The notes: a model not told the origin generated them from the letters alone. Counted from the first letter of the stretch, positions 1-11,916 are shown. The stretch: 64,000 nt of DNA from Capitulum mitella (GCA_030062745.1 CP099841.1:17473063-17537062); one strand, 5' to 3'. Made by a program: numbers and translations.

Positions 1-239
1 GGTGGACGTTATGTCAAAATCAGAAGCACATTCAGACTGTGCTAGGCGGTGAGTCGGATTGTTTAAAATAATCCGATAGGACGCGTTTAGAAAAAAATAC
101 ATCACATTACTGACTAAGAAGTAAGAAGCACGAAAGTATGGCCGGTGTGAAGCAGTTGTCATCGGACTTCTTCTCTTATTCCCTGTTGTGAAAACGGCCA
201 CTGATTCCCTTTGTTGAAACTGCCGGTATGACAACAGGT

Positions 240-715
240 ATCTGTCTCTCCGTCTCTGTTCATGTCTCTGTCTCTGTCTTTGTCTGACTTCGTCTCAGTT
301 TGTCTTGGCCACCTTGTCTTCCGCCGCCTCCTTCTCTGTGTCGGTCGCCATTGCAGGCTCTGCCCCCGCCTCCGCCTCTGTCTCTGCCTCTTCCTCTGCG
401 TCTGCCTCTGCCTGTACCGCTGCCTCCGCCTCTGCCTCTGCGTCTGGTACTTACTCTGCCTCTACCTTAGCGTCTTTCAGTTCCTCTGCATCCGCCTCTT
501 CCTGTGCCTCTTCCTCTGCCTGTGACTTTTTCTCTGTCGTCACCTCGGCATTTGCCTCTGTCTCCCCCCTGCATCCGTCTGTCCCTCTCCGTCCGCCCCT
601 CTCTGCGCCTCGGCCTCTGTCTCTACCTCCTCCTCGACGTCCTCTGTATCTGCCTCCGCTTCTGTCTCTCTCTGTCTCTGCCGCTCTGTATGTCTCTCTC
701 CATCTGTCCATTCGA
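240..715. repeat. Pyrimidine-rich CTCTG / GCCTCT simple-repeat tract
   Basis: About 480 bases are dominated by imperfect 6-bp units of the GCCTCT and TCTGTC type, with almost no purine runs on the + strand. Several reading frames on both strands stay open only because the tract lacks stop trinucleotides. The peptides are Ser/Ala/Leu/Cys-rich low complexity, so I do not treat any of them as genes. Confidence 0.8.
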
Positions 716-1170
716 TGATTGGATTGTTCGATGGCACAGCCGCGGCCATAGGTGGCCAGACGGTTACGTGACCAAGCTTCGTGTCGTTGTTCACCTGATC
801 CCGGAGCCAGAAACGAGACCGTCATGTGTGGCCAATTGCCGGTGGTCGATATGCGTGTCGTCAATGAATGCGCTTGGATGGCATGTCAAGAGGAGGCAAT
901 CAGCCGTGCCCACACATCCACTTAATTTACGGCGCGTTAACTATGTTGGCGTCGACGGTTCTTTTCTGGCGTAATTAACGGCGGCGCCTCCGCTCCAGCA
1001 ATGGCGATTGAGATCAGTTCAGGGTGCTCACAGATCGTGGCCGGTTTGGTCTTTTCTTCCTGCCTGTGCTTTGTGTCGATGTTGTGCCTGTCCCTGCCTT
1101 TTTTAATGTGCATACGGCATGAATGGTACACGGTGGTAAGGTACAAGGACACATTTTGACAGTCTTGGTG

Positions 1171-1174
<4 letters not shown>

Positions 1175-1215
<41 letters not shown>
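1175..1215. repeat. (TA)n microsatellite
   Basis: Uninterrupted alternating T and A over about 40 bases. Confidence 0.95.
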
Positions 1216-1218
<3 letters not shown>

Positions 1219-1392
1219 ATATCCTGAATCCAGATCTGTTTTTTTAATTCGAAATAAAGTTGCCAGCATCCTTCTGTTTAAATGGAACTGGGAGCAAACT
1301 TTCCACTTTTTGAGTCCTTCGACAGAAAACTGGGTAACTGGAATCCATAATGGGCTCTTGCATAGTTTTAATATATTCATATGTTCATTGGT

Positions 1393-1420
1393 CCCCTTTT
1401 TATCACGTGATAAAAAGGGG
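1393..1420. other. Perfect 28-bp palindrome centred on CACGTG
   Basis: Both 14-base arms (CCCCTTTTTATCAC and its exact complement) meet with no spacer. The centre is TCACGTGA, an E-box core. The whole can form a cruciform or a two-fold symmetric protein site. No gene is adjacent, so a regulatory role is speculation. Confidence 0.85.
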
Positions 1421-2199
1421 ATGTTTGCCAAGTTACGCGGTCTCTCCATAGATGGCGCTAACAGCGCGATAGCGGTTTCGCGAATTCTGGGTAGATGACT
1501 GGTTTATTGAAGCATTTTGCGGTTTACCTTTGTGTCAGGGTGCACCATTTTTTTCTGAGCGGGGAATGGAATTGAAATGCGTGAATTGCTGGCATGTAGG
1601 CTCTTCCCTCTGCGATTCCTTCTCTCGTGCACATCCAGATAGACTTTGGAACGTTGGGTCTCCCTTGAATACGTCCTGCCGGGTCCTTTGTTATAGGCAT
1701 CGCTGAGTAATACCTTATTGGCCACTTTTGTTGGGCGGACCGTTTTTTATAGTTGACCTCCACTTTTTAGCAGTATGGACATGTTGCCATCTGTATTTGA
1801 CATTGCATAGCTGTCATTTGACACCCGTAACGCTGTCTGTGAACTCTGTTTCCGTCATGACTCATTTGTAACCTTGTCTCTGGTCACGTGATCCAGAAAC
1901 GTGATCTGTTCATTGCAAGCGACAAAAACTGTTGTAGTCACCATTGTGAAGAGCATGCTCGTGCCTGCAAACTTGCGTCTGAATTGTTTTTTTTCGCATA
2001 AGCTGCAGCGCAGTTGCCGTAGCTCAGCGGCCAAGCGCGTGAACAGGATCGCAGTTTTGCTGCAGTGTGACCAGTTGCTGTTTTTTCAGTAGAGGAAAAG
2101 CCTCTGTTTTGAGCTTTTGATATGTAAAGACAAGTTAACAGCGTTAATTTATTGCCCGAAAGGACTTTTTCCTCACGTTTGCGTAGCCTCATATTTTCC

Positions 2200-2240
2200 T
2201 AGGTCACGTGACCTAAGTTCACGTAAAAGGTCTTGTATTT
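2200..2240. promoter_or_regulatory. 16-bp CACGTG palindrome followed by a TATA-like sequence
   Basis: TAGGTCACGTGACCTA (2200-2215) is a perfect palindrome. It contains GTCACGTGAC, the form bound by bHLH-Zip factors of the MITF/TFEB class in animals. About 20 bases on lies TATTTAAG. Another GGTCACGTGATC lies at 1883-1894, and a longer CACGTG palindrome at 1393-1420. This could be an upstream promoter or enhancer, but I see no transcript or exon to support that. Confidence 0.25.
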
Positions 2241-3699
2241 AAGAGAGGATGAGGCTGGAAACGTAACGTTGGAAATGGCTTCATTGGTCATTTTTAGCCC
2301 AACAGTGTGTTTTGCCATCATGATCGGACTTGCTTACCCGATTTATCTACCGTCATCAACACCACGTATCATGCAGTGACCTAAAACGCGGGAGGCAGTA
2401 ACTTTCAAATTGTATGTCAGACGAGTCTGAAACTGGAGCTGTCATGTTTGGCGCCTAAGGCAACACGCAGGATCAATCTATGTGGAAATCCTAGAGATGA
2501 TGCTATAAAACTGTCCTACTGAATGGTCGATTTGTCCTGGAATGCCTCTGTTGCGGCATGGCGTACGACGGACATTTGACGCTCCTCTAGGAGTTAAGAC
2601 TCGGAATGGTTTTTGAGAACACCAATAGCCAGGCTCCGACACGAATTAGAATATGAATACGATATGAATCAATTTAAGCACGTGAACGAGATTTAGACTA
2701 GAAGACTCATGCACAGACGTACCATCTACAGAATGGTGATTGGCGGACGCACGACTCCCAGACACCGGCAGAACTTTTAGGAATCCCTAACGCACACTCT
2801 GTCGTGAGACAGGACAACAGCAGCATTTCAAACGACTTTTATTCCATACACAGTCGGACAATGGGACCATGTTCCCACACCACACGACATACAGCCTGCC
2901 GTAACGGTTTCCCTGCAGGATCTAGTCTTCCAGTTCGGCATCCCATCATCACCATTTAATTCACCATTTGGTTTAAAAGAAGGTAACTCTGACATAGTAA
3001 AAATACGAACAGGATCATTGTCTTTTACCTTGTTTTTGAGCAGTGGGTTTCGCTTGAAATCCATGGAGGGACATGGCCACCGTAGATCCGCTCATCTATG
3101 GAGCCGACTTCGACTACATGGCTTCGAAACGAATGCTTGTAATCTGAACTGGCCTTTCATGTGTGGAAAAGGAGCAGAAACTTCAGTCACGCCTTCCAGA
3201 TTCACTGGCGCCGCAGTGGATCCGTCAAGGATGTATGAAGTCCCCACGGTGTAATATTAGTGGTCCTTGTAATCGTGCTGTAGAAAAGGAATCAAGGGGC
3301 TTGTTAATGGTAACACGTCTCTTAAATGAACCCTGAAGCCGCCCCTAGCAACTTTGGCTGAATTTTGTTATTTTTGTCATTGTGAACCAGATACACGGCA
3401 CTCTATATCACATATACGATATTCATCAAGCTCGCACCTCGTAACCTGCATTCTTCGCCAAAATGCCGAAAGATGCCTCCTTGAACTCCGACTGCAATTG
3501 CCATTGATTTCTCACAAGGTTGGGGAAAATTTCGGTTTGCGGAGAAAAAGAAGCGCAGTCAAATTTCAAAACGGTGAGGGGGGGATACGACCCTCTAGCT
3601 ATTTCCGAGGCTGACCTGATTGAACAGTGAACGAAAACGGGCATGCAGCTTGGTTCTTTGGGATGATTCCCGGTTCGGGGCTGTTAAGTCTGTCATTGA

Positions 3700-4070
3700 C
3701 TAAAGGTTACGGTGGCGCATTTTGTATTCTTTTAGTTTTTGAAAACTGCAGCTGACCAAAGCCTTCCCCATGATTTGGATCATCGGAAGCATACACAGGG
3801 ACAAAATTGAACAAGATGTAGGGGTCGCGCATCGACCTTGAAAATCTTAGTTTCTGGTCAGATTGAGCCTATTAGCACCTTCTTACTGGATCGAGGTAAT
3901 GGATCATGTAGCCATATTTTCTGGATTCTTTCAGTCAAAAAGTCGTCTCGTCGTATGTACTTCCCAAGTTCACAGGACGCGTGGTTTAGAAGTTACACCC
4001 ACCTCAAAGCCGACCTGTATTTGGCTCACGCGCATGTACTGTTTTCTGTACTGTTATCTGTACAGGACGA
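3700..4070 (+). repeat. Dispersed repeat family C, copy 1
   Basis: This segment aligns by eye with 32755-33110 in the same orientation and with 11095-11370 in the opposite one. Shared landmarks are GGTGGCGCA at the start, GGTCGCGCATCGACCTTGAAAA in the middle (the third copy differs by a base or two), TTCTTACTGGAT, then TACTTCCCAAGTTC. A short open frame over it (YFPSSQDAWF...) is echoed in the 33-kb copy as [10 protein letters not shown], but stops break both, so I see no functional gene. The element type is unknown. Confidence 0.75.
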
Positions 4071-5289
4071 AAAGGTAACGCACTTTTCCACAGTTTTTCG
4101 AAACCACATATTTCAGGAGTTTGTCCCACGATGTGGTCCTGTCCGATAGTAATGATACCAGTTTTAGTAAAATGAAATTATTTTTATGGGTAGCGCAAAG
4201 CGATTGGAAACTTCAGCTTCTCGGAAAAATGGCGTATTTTCGCGGTTTTTGGAGTAAAAATTCGTCAGTCTCATGACAAAATAAAACCTGATATATTTTC
4301 TAGCTGTAGAGGAACACCTATAGAAAAAAGACATTAAATTCGTTGGAATTGGTAAATATTTAGGGGCCCTTCATCCACTTTGAAGAGTAAAATTTGTGTA
4401 AAACGTGTTGTCATTGTTTGCAGACTGGGTGGCCAATCGCCGCATCCCTAGCACTTGTGGCACCGTAGTTCTGGCATGCTGACTTAATGCGTGGTGATAA
4501 CATGCTTCTTCTGATAATTGTATAAACTGTTACCGGACGATGAAAAGGAGAACGTGGATTGACTCGCTGTTATCGTGATCGGTCAGGAAGTGTCGCCAAA
4601 CTCCTCGGTGTTCCGAAGCTTGCAGACGGAACTGGCGCAGCGAGTTGATGCTGTCGCGCATTGTCTGGAAGACTGCGAGGTTTCGGGTGATGTCGTCCGA
4701 ATGAGCTTTGACATCACCTTCATCAATACTGGACGAGCGCTGGGAGCATGCAGGTTTTTTCAGCGGAGGCTTGTGCGACAGCTTCTTCACTTCGCTCGTC
4801 ATATCTCCGAACTGGTGGCAGAGGTGGCTTTCTCCACGTGCGTTGGTCAGGTTTCGGGACCGGAGATCTCCTTGTTCAAGCGATTCAGGAGTAGATGAAG
4901 GCATATTGATCGGAGCAAGTTTGGACCCATGATGTATAAAAACTTGGGGCCAGCAGTGGCCGACACGTTTCCTCCAAGGATCGTGTCGTCGCCTTCTGTC
5001 GCGAGAAGTTCGCCGAAGTCCAGCCACGTGATGATTATCGTGAGTTATTTTTTGGGCTCTCGGTTATCTTCTTTAGCGAAGAGTCTCTGCGCGGAGTCAA
5101 GTTTCTTCGGCCAGGAGCTCCCCGCCGTGCCAGGCGGATGGAGTGCGTGAACTACGGAATCCAGGTCTTCTTGCTTCGCGGTCAGTTCTGCCCGACTCTC
5201 CTCGAATTGGAGGCACTTATCACTTCGTCTCTTTTATCGCTGTTCTATACGTCGGGGCATCGTTCTGCTTTCTTTTGGCGGTCGAAGCC

Positions 5290-5815
5290 TCATGCGCAAC
5301 CAGGCCTTCTCGCAGAGCTTGATCAGCTACCCGGATGCTGAAATCTTGAAGGCGACTTCCAAGACGTTTGACAACCACCTGTGGTTTAAAGAACCGGCTG
5401 GTCTGTCGTCCTTCGCCGAGGACTTACCGTGTACGACAAAGAGGACGATGGTCTCGGCGCCCAGGAACAGAGATAGGAGAATCCTCCCCTGTGGGAGCAG
5501 GTGGATCCCGCGGCAGAGGAGATTCTCGACAGGAAGACCATCACAGACTTCATCACGGCAAAGTCGCCGGGAATCCCGAAGGCCCACGGGATCATCACGG
5601 ACTTCCTTGCTGCCAGTCACGCCGATTAAGAGACAGCACCTGGCTTTAAGAACACCATGGAAGTCCTGCGCGGGATCGCGGTGGTGAACGACTTCGCCGA
5701 GCGAGGTGCGGGTCCAAGCCTAAAGCAAGGTAATGACAGGATGAAAGGCAGAATCAGTACCTGTTGCAGGTCGCCGAATAGCGCCGTCGCCAGTGCCCCG
5801 AGGATTAGACGCGGA
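5290..5815 (+). pseudogene. Decayed C-terminal part of a transposon-like protein family
   Basis: Reading + strand frames with shifts gives in order FDNHLWFKEPAGLSSFAED, DFITAKSPGIPKAHGIITD, VLRGIAVVNDFAERG and QYLLQVAE followed by a stop. I recall the pattern HLWYL...VVND.AERGV...LLQVVE.HR from a widespread uncharacterised, often repetitive protein family in arthropod and cnidarian genomes that behaves like mobile-element coding sequence. Several frameshifts and the in-frame stop after the LLQV motif show it is not functional. The minus-strand relic at 60650-62330 appears to be more N-terminal and central parts of the same family. The assignment rests on remembered motifs, not on a search. 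Confidence 0.5.
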
Positions 5816-6291
5816 GGCTGCAGTGTCATTCTTACGTAAGCCATACTGCCATGCGAGGTGTCTCTCTTTCCAGCGTGGCAATATGAGTACATCTTATGCA
5901 TATCGTGTTCATTAAAAAAAAAATCAGCACAAAATGCATGTTTGGAGGCATTTTAGAATTTGATCTCTCCATGACTAAATCTCATAGGGATTACAAGTCC
6001 GTGGAAAATGGAGGCCGTGCAGGAGATTTAATGGGCGAACTTGAATGGGCTCAGAGTGCAGAAAATCCAGCAAAAATTTCATCAAAATCGAGATGACATC
6101 TATTAAGTAGTTTTGTGTCGCACACTTCATATGCAGTAATATTCACCCCTCGTATGACAGTGGTTGAAAGTGTTGGATCATGGCCATATTTTGCACGCAT
6201 GATATTTTCCCACTTACACATCATTTAATCAGTTAATGGGAAACCACTCCGGAAAAGTCTCTATCGTAATTCTTTCGTAGTGTTGGGGACC

Positions 6292-6319
<28 letters not shown>
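6292..6319. repeat. (AT)n microsatellite
   Basis: Alternating A and T for about 28 bases. Confidence 0.95.
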
Positions 6320-6323
<4 letters not shown>

Positions 6324-7133
6324 TGTATGCATTGTTCGTTCATTGTCACCGCAGATAGTCATTGAAAAGTTTTTCGGATACTCATGCGATCTCTCGTCCA
6401 GTTTTTATATTACTGGCCTCGTGCTCTCTCAGTATGGTCATGCTTCATGTTACTTGGCTTCGAAGAGACAGAGTTTAAATGCAAAAGAATGATGTATTTA
6501 TCGATTTTTCGTCGTACCTAGGACATTATCAGGACTACTGTGTTACACGGTAAAGACTAGAAGTAACTCCAAGGTAGACGAACTCAAAGGTACACTTGCT
6601 AAGCGTTTAAACATCCTTCAACAGGCAGTGCCTGCCAAAAGATCTCCACCAGTATGGAGAAAACATGCACGTCACGGAACAAGGCAAACACGTCACGCAA
6701 ACATCAAACACACACACGAGCACACAAACAGCGTATTATTTCATCCTCGCCCATACAGCATGCTCTGATATAACTTAAGGGTGCCCATTGTGCTCACTTG
6801 TTTGTTTATGTTTGTTTGGAGATCTTGAATATAGATGGCCTCCATTACCGAAAGCCTTCGCTTGTCACCGGCTGCTTTTGATAGGGTTTGAGCGTTTTCC
6901 ACAGTCTGCCGCTTCGTCAACGGTTTGCCGTGTTGTTGGAGTTAATGTGTTCATGGGCCGCCGTTCTGTAGGTGCATCGTGATGCGTCTGCTGAGAGGGG
7001 TGGTGGCCTGACCAACATGCCCATTATTTGAAAGGAGCGCGCAGTCTGCTGTTTTGCAAAAATAAACATTGTTGGCGTCTTTCAGTGGGCTAGCATCACG
7101 CGATGCGTTGTGCTTCATATTGAGACGTATTCA

Positions 7134-7320
7134 GTACCAGAATCACAGCGATTTGACCCAGGTCACCCTTAGAATCACGGCGCTTTTGAAATTTGATCCG
7201 AGTCAAATGTGATTCACACAAGCTTTTTCAAATCTCATCCGAATCAGATGTGATTCATACTAATTTTTTTAACACTGATCCGTTTCAAACATTGATTCAC
7301 GAGCTTTTTATTAATTTGGG
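7134..7320. repeat. Degenerate tandem repeat, block 1 (GATCCGAATCA-type)
   Basis: Units of roughly 45-50 bases recur with the core pattern of a CTTTTTCAAAT-like stretch, then GATCCGAATCAGATGTGATTCA. The same units reappear at about 8340-8560, about 1 kb on. The block is bounded by the 7363 TA microsatellite. Confidence 0.65.
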
Positions 7321-7362
7321 TCAGCCATTGTTTCAGTGCATCAGTTATATATCAGTGTAGTC

Positions 7363-7373
7363 GCATATGCATA

Positions 7374-7406
<33 letters not shown>
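7363..7406. repeat. (AT)n microsatellite
   Basis: ATATGC units pass into a pure AT run. Confidence 0.95.
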
Positions 7407-7410
<4 letters not shown>

Positions 7411-8339
7411 GATATATTACCGTTGTTACAGTATAACTTGAAACCTAAGTGTATTAAATGCGTGAAAAATGACAAAATTTATCTTAAACTATATATGCAT
7501 GTGGAAGATGGCTACAGAGATGTGATATGTGACATAAAAAAATCTGCTGTATGAAAAATTTCATACAGTGTGGTAAGCTTTACTTTCTGGGTGTTTCGTC
7601 TAGATAACAGGCAGGAATGTAGCATAATATTAGTATGTAAAAATGAGAACATAATCACGGCAGCCATAGCCTGAGCTGCTCATACGTATCAACTTTAGCT
7701 ACTGGGTTCTGCATTTTAACGCTGATTGCTCCCTGATGATTATCCACCACTATTGTCCGAATTCCGGCGCACTAGTGGCAGAAATTTCCTATACTTGGTG
7801 TTTTGACAGAAGCCAGTATAGGCAGGCGCCCAAGGCCCATTTGGCCAAAAATAAATGGAGCCAGTAACACGATGACTATTGAATAGCAGAGATTAAGCCA
7901 CGTCATAATTTAACGAATCGCGCAGGTGTCCCGAGACCAGCTGTCCCTATCGATTTCCCCAAACATGGCAACCTGCTGGAGCCAAGGGCGTGCCTTTACA
8001 GTATACGGTGGTGGGGATTTTACCTCAGTAGAAGTACCTGGAGCACTTCACTGTTTATTATACGAAAAAGGATCATATACCTTATGAACACCGTTGACCT
8101 TACCTTTCCTTTGTGGCGTATTCTTGGTACTAGTGGGTATGTGTCAAGTAGTTGGGCTGTGGAAATTTGGACATTGTGGGATTTTGAAAGAGAGTTGTTT
8201 ATCTGGCTCACGTGGCACCCTCTTTATGTACTTTGGTTTGGTAGATTGCTACCTGAAGGTATGCTGCAGAAGCATATTGCCATGCTATATTAAAACCCTT
8301 CTTTACATATTTTGATCGCATTGAATCACATTGATGACG

Positions 8340-8560
8340 TAGTTGGTCTCAACCAAAATTAGGATCTCAGCGCTTGGATCCGGATCAGTATTTGAATTAC
8401 GGCTTTTTCAAATTTTGATCCGAATCAAAGATGATTGACGGCTGCGTTTTCAAAATCGATCCGATGTAATGTGGTTCAACCAGAAAAGAAAAACATGCGA
8501 TTCTTGATTCGGATCAGATCCAGGTTAGAATCAAGCACAAGTCTAGTTGAAGGAACGGCT
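8340..8560. repeat. Degenerate tandem repeat, block 2
   Basis: It has the same unit as 7134-7320: GGCTTTTTCAAATTTTGATC followed by CGAATCAAAGATGATT and further GATCCGATGTAATGTGGTTC variants. The intervening 7321-8339 lacks the unit, so the array was probably split by an insertion or expanded twice. Confidence 0.6.
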
Positions 8561-9172
8561 CCATGTCATGATTCGAATCTCTGGCAAACATGTTGTCTTG
8601 TCCCCTGTCATACATACACTTTTATTTTTTGACAGTTTCGTGTGGTTTAGAAAAAACGGTTGATTTTGGGTTAAGAGCAATCGTGAAACTTCTTGGAGTT
8701 ATTAAAGCGTTCGGCGCATGTATCATACTTGGCAATGAATGAAACTGTAAAAGATGGAAACTGCTCGTTATCCACGCGAAATTATGCGTGCCATCAACCC
8801 AGCGGAACTAAACTGTAAACCTCCACTGATGACCAGTGCAGGCCCGGTCCATCGACCTTGCATGAATCCCTTACGGGGTCATTTTGTAACGGGGACTCAA
8901 TCACCTGATCGATCTTGACTCGCAGGGAGGGTCGTATTGGGCGGTACCAAGGTATCAGCTCGCTGCCCCGCTGTGGAACCGCCAAAACTGATTTTGTTAT
9001 GGTGATATTCTGATACAGAGAAATGTACCATTGCTGTAGTAGATATCATTCGAACCGGTTCACGAAAGTGCATTGTATGATTGTCATTTCAGTGCCGCAA
9101 ACGAAACAGAACGCAAGACATGGACCAAAACAGATCGGAGCTGGGTCATGACAACTTCAGCTGCATGCCCCT

Positions 9173-10040
9173 GTGCCTGACGAGGTTCCGAAAAATAAAT
9201 ATATCGCCTCTAGAAACCACCAGGAGATGCATGGTGTTGCTATTACAACAGAGGTGTTGAGCAGCTATTTGTTGAAATTATTTGTGAGGTGTGCCATGCT
9301 CGTACCTCCGGGGCTTCACGAACCTCTGTGCGCCGCGAGTGGCCTGTGTTACAGGCGCTGGTGGTGGCGGTGGCGGCGTTGAATGGCCGAGAAGTCTGAG
9401 TGGGGCTCGGAGAGAGCGGTGGAGACCGGCGGACCTCAAAGTAGTGGGTAGGCGTAGTGGGACAAGCAGGTAGGTAGGTCCTCACAGCAATAATAGTTAG
9501 GAGATAATGCGAGGCACCATGGGTTTTCTGCTCACGTCAGTCGAGTTTTGCTGTCTCTTTGTGAGGGGTGCTGTTTGTATGGGTCTGTGGAACAACTAAG
9601 GCGACTGGTCCTTGTCTGATGACCAGCATTTATAATGGATAAACTGACAGCAGCCAGCCAGACTACCGATTCGACGAAAGACCAACGTGTGAAAGCATGA
9701 GTGACAGTACCACCTTCTCTAAGGTCAGCCACGGACGTGTTTTTTATTGGTCAGCCGTCTTCCTGGATCGGTAGCGCCAAATTGCCAACCACGCGCCAAG
9801 TTCACCAGGACGTCCTCCGTGCCAGTCGGGCAGATTTTGACAAGAAAGCCGCGTTCAGAGCGACGGTGGAAAATGTTCTGACAGAGTGGTGCTCGCAGCA
9901 GAAAGCAAGGGAGAGTCATTGACGCGGGTAAAGGCAGGGAGAAATTCTCGGAAAGTTTGGGCAAGCTATAGGACATCGTAGCTTCCGATGCTATTGGAGA
10001 GATTAAAAGAAACCGACTGCTCTCGGACGATGCCAGAAAA
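9173..10040 (+). repeat. Left arm of a very long inverted repeat
   Basis: This arm aligns with the reverse complement of 10170-11046 over nearly its entire length with small indels. Shared blocks include CTCTAGAAACC, CTGTGCGCCGCGAG, GGCCGAGAAGTCTGAGTGGG, TCGGTAGCGCCA-like and GTGGAAAATGTTCTGAC. About 120-150 bases separate the arms. The structure resembles a foldback-type element or an inverted duplication. Open frames exist in both arms (for example one reading QNIFH...VLVNLARG on the minus strand of the left arm) but I recognise no protein. Confidence 0.85.
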
Positions 10041-10169
10041 GGAGACATACAGGTGTATGGGCATCTCCGGGGCCCACGCCAGGCAACGATGAATGGGAAC
10101 GACAGTGTTTCTTGCTAAGAGAAAACGGCAGTTCTTAGACAGCAGCTTAGTGCGTCATTGACTTTGTTC

Positions 10170-11046
10170 TTGTTTTTCTGCAGCGAGCGCTACTCTTCCC
10201 TCAGTAGTTTCGACTGTCTTTCGCAATTCTTTCCCGTAACCGTCTTTATAAGTCTTTATGACCACCATGCTCCAAAACGTCAGAACATTTTCCACCTTGG
10301 CTTTGGACGCAGTTTTTTTCTCAGAAGCTCCCTGTTTGACATGGAGGAAGTACTGGAGAACTTGGCGTGTGGCTAATAGTCTGGCGCTGCCGATCTAGGA
10401 AGACGGCTGACCTTAAGAATACGTCCGTGGGTGACCTTAGAGGTGTAGCTGTTGTTTATGCTTTCACACGTTTCTCTTTCGCCGAGTCGGTGGCCTTTAG
10501 AGTCCTCCCACTCCTGGCTGTGGTCGGTCTATCCATTGTAAATGCCAGTCAGACAAGGACCAATTGCCTTAGTTGTTCCACAGACCCGTACACCTCCCCC
10601 CAACAGTTTCCAAAACTCGACTGGCGCGAGCAGAAAACTGATGCGGGCAACCGCCGCCGGACGCGCGTTCACCTCCGAGGATATACCGGGGCGACACACC
10701 TTGTACTATCTCCCTCCACCGTTTATTTCTGAGGGATCCAACTTACCTACTTATCTCACTACCTTTACCCGCTATTTTCAGATCCGCCGGTCTCCACCGA
10801 TCTCCTCCGAGCCCCACTCAGACTTCTCGGCCAATCAACGTCGCCGCCGCCGCCACCAGCGCCTGCAACACAGGCCGCTCGCGGCGCACAGAGGCGCGTG
10901 CAGCCCCGGGGTACGAGGACGGTACACGCCACAAATAATTTCAGTATACAGATGCTCAACACTCCTGTTGTAATAGCAATACCATGCCATCTCCTGGCGG
11001 TTTCTAGAGATGATATGCTTATTTTTTTGGCACAAAGTCAGGTACT
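10170..11046 (-). repeat. Right arm of the very long inverted repeat
   Basis: Reverse-complement partner of 9173-10040. The outer ends match at CCTGAC...AAAAATAA, suggesting the boundary lies near 9175 and 11046. The right arm has a roughly 50-base insertion near 10655-10705 relative to the left arm. Identity looks around 75-80 percent by eye, so the duplication is old. It is bordered directly by a family C repeat (11095-11370). Confidence 0.85.
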
Positions 11047-11094
11047 CGTTGTGCGTGAGTCGAATGCAGGTCAGCTTTTAGGGGGGCGTGACTT

Positions 11095-11370
11095 TTAAAC
11101 CACATGACCTACGAAGTTTGGAAGTACATGGAACGGCTTCTTTCATTAAGAGGAATCAGAAAATATTGTCGCATGATCAGTTAACTCAGTTCACTAAGAA
11201 GCTGCTGATGGACCCAATTTGACCAAAAATTAACATTTTCAGGATCGATGCGCGATCCCCTAAGTATTCTTTAGTTTTGTTAAGAATTCCTGTGTTTGCG
11301 TCCAGTGAACCAGATCATGGCAAAAACTTTGGTAAGCTGCAATTTTCAAAAAAAAAGATTGCGCCACCCA
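11095..11370 (-). repeat. Dispersed repeat family C, copy 2 (inverted)
   Basis: The reverse complement contains GGTGGCGCAATC, ATGATCTGGTTCACTGGA, GGGATCGCGCATCGATCCTG and TACTTCCAAACTTCGTAGG. These match copies at 3700-4070 and 32755-33110 in the same order. Confidence 0.7.
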
Positions 11371-11903
11371 TCTAGAGGTGACCTCAAAGATGCTCGTGTC
11401 ATTACACCGCCTATTGCGCACTTTTCGGTACTTCTGACGATTGAAGACTGAAGCTTATTACTGTGCATTGTACCATGTTCCAGTTTATCACAACCACAAA
11501 ATTTGTCACGCTCACAGGTCAGTAAAAAGTCAAAAAAGGCTAGTGACCTCAAGTCGTGATTTTGGCCGTGGATGACGTTAACCAAAGTGGGATCCTAATT
11601 ATAGAAGTCATTGACACCGCAGGTGACTTCCACGCCTAAGATTGGGACAGACTGGTCACGGTAAAGTGCTTAAAGCGTTTGCCATGCGATGAAGACTGTC
11701 GCCGTACCACGCTGTCTTCATTTCATGCCGTCATGGGTGCAGAGTTCCTAATATTAGTGGACGGATCGTCGAATAGGATTTCAGTCGTCTGTCTCCTGTC
11801 ATTGCCTTAGGCCTGATGTGAAGATATTATCTGACAAGTGGATGTCGAGACCCTCCCATCTCCCATGATCTCCAAGTGTGCATGCCCTCGAGAAAGAGGT
11901 CGT

Positions 11904-11916
11904 AGGTCAATGACCT
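11904..11916. promoter_or_regulatory. Perfect IR1 nuclear-receptor-type half-site pair
   Basis: AGGTCAATGACCT is an exact inverted repeat of AGGTCA with a 1-base spacer, the layout bound by the ecdysone receptor/USP dimer in arthropods. Single-site matches occur by chance and the surrounding DNA is repetitive, so function is unproven. Confidence 0.3.

Noticed and set aside
305..718. Ser/Ala-rich 137-codon frame
   Set aside because: Translation of a CTCTG-type simple repeat.
2010..2090. tRNA-like A-box (GTAGCTCAGCGGCCAAGCGC)
   Set aside because: No matching B-box or T arm at the expected distance.
4530..5027. 165-codon minus-strand frame near the transposon relic
   Set aside because: No recognised motif, and the overlapping plus frame (4575-4898) is equally open. 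Could be part of the mobile relic, but unsupported.
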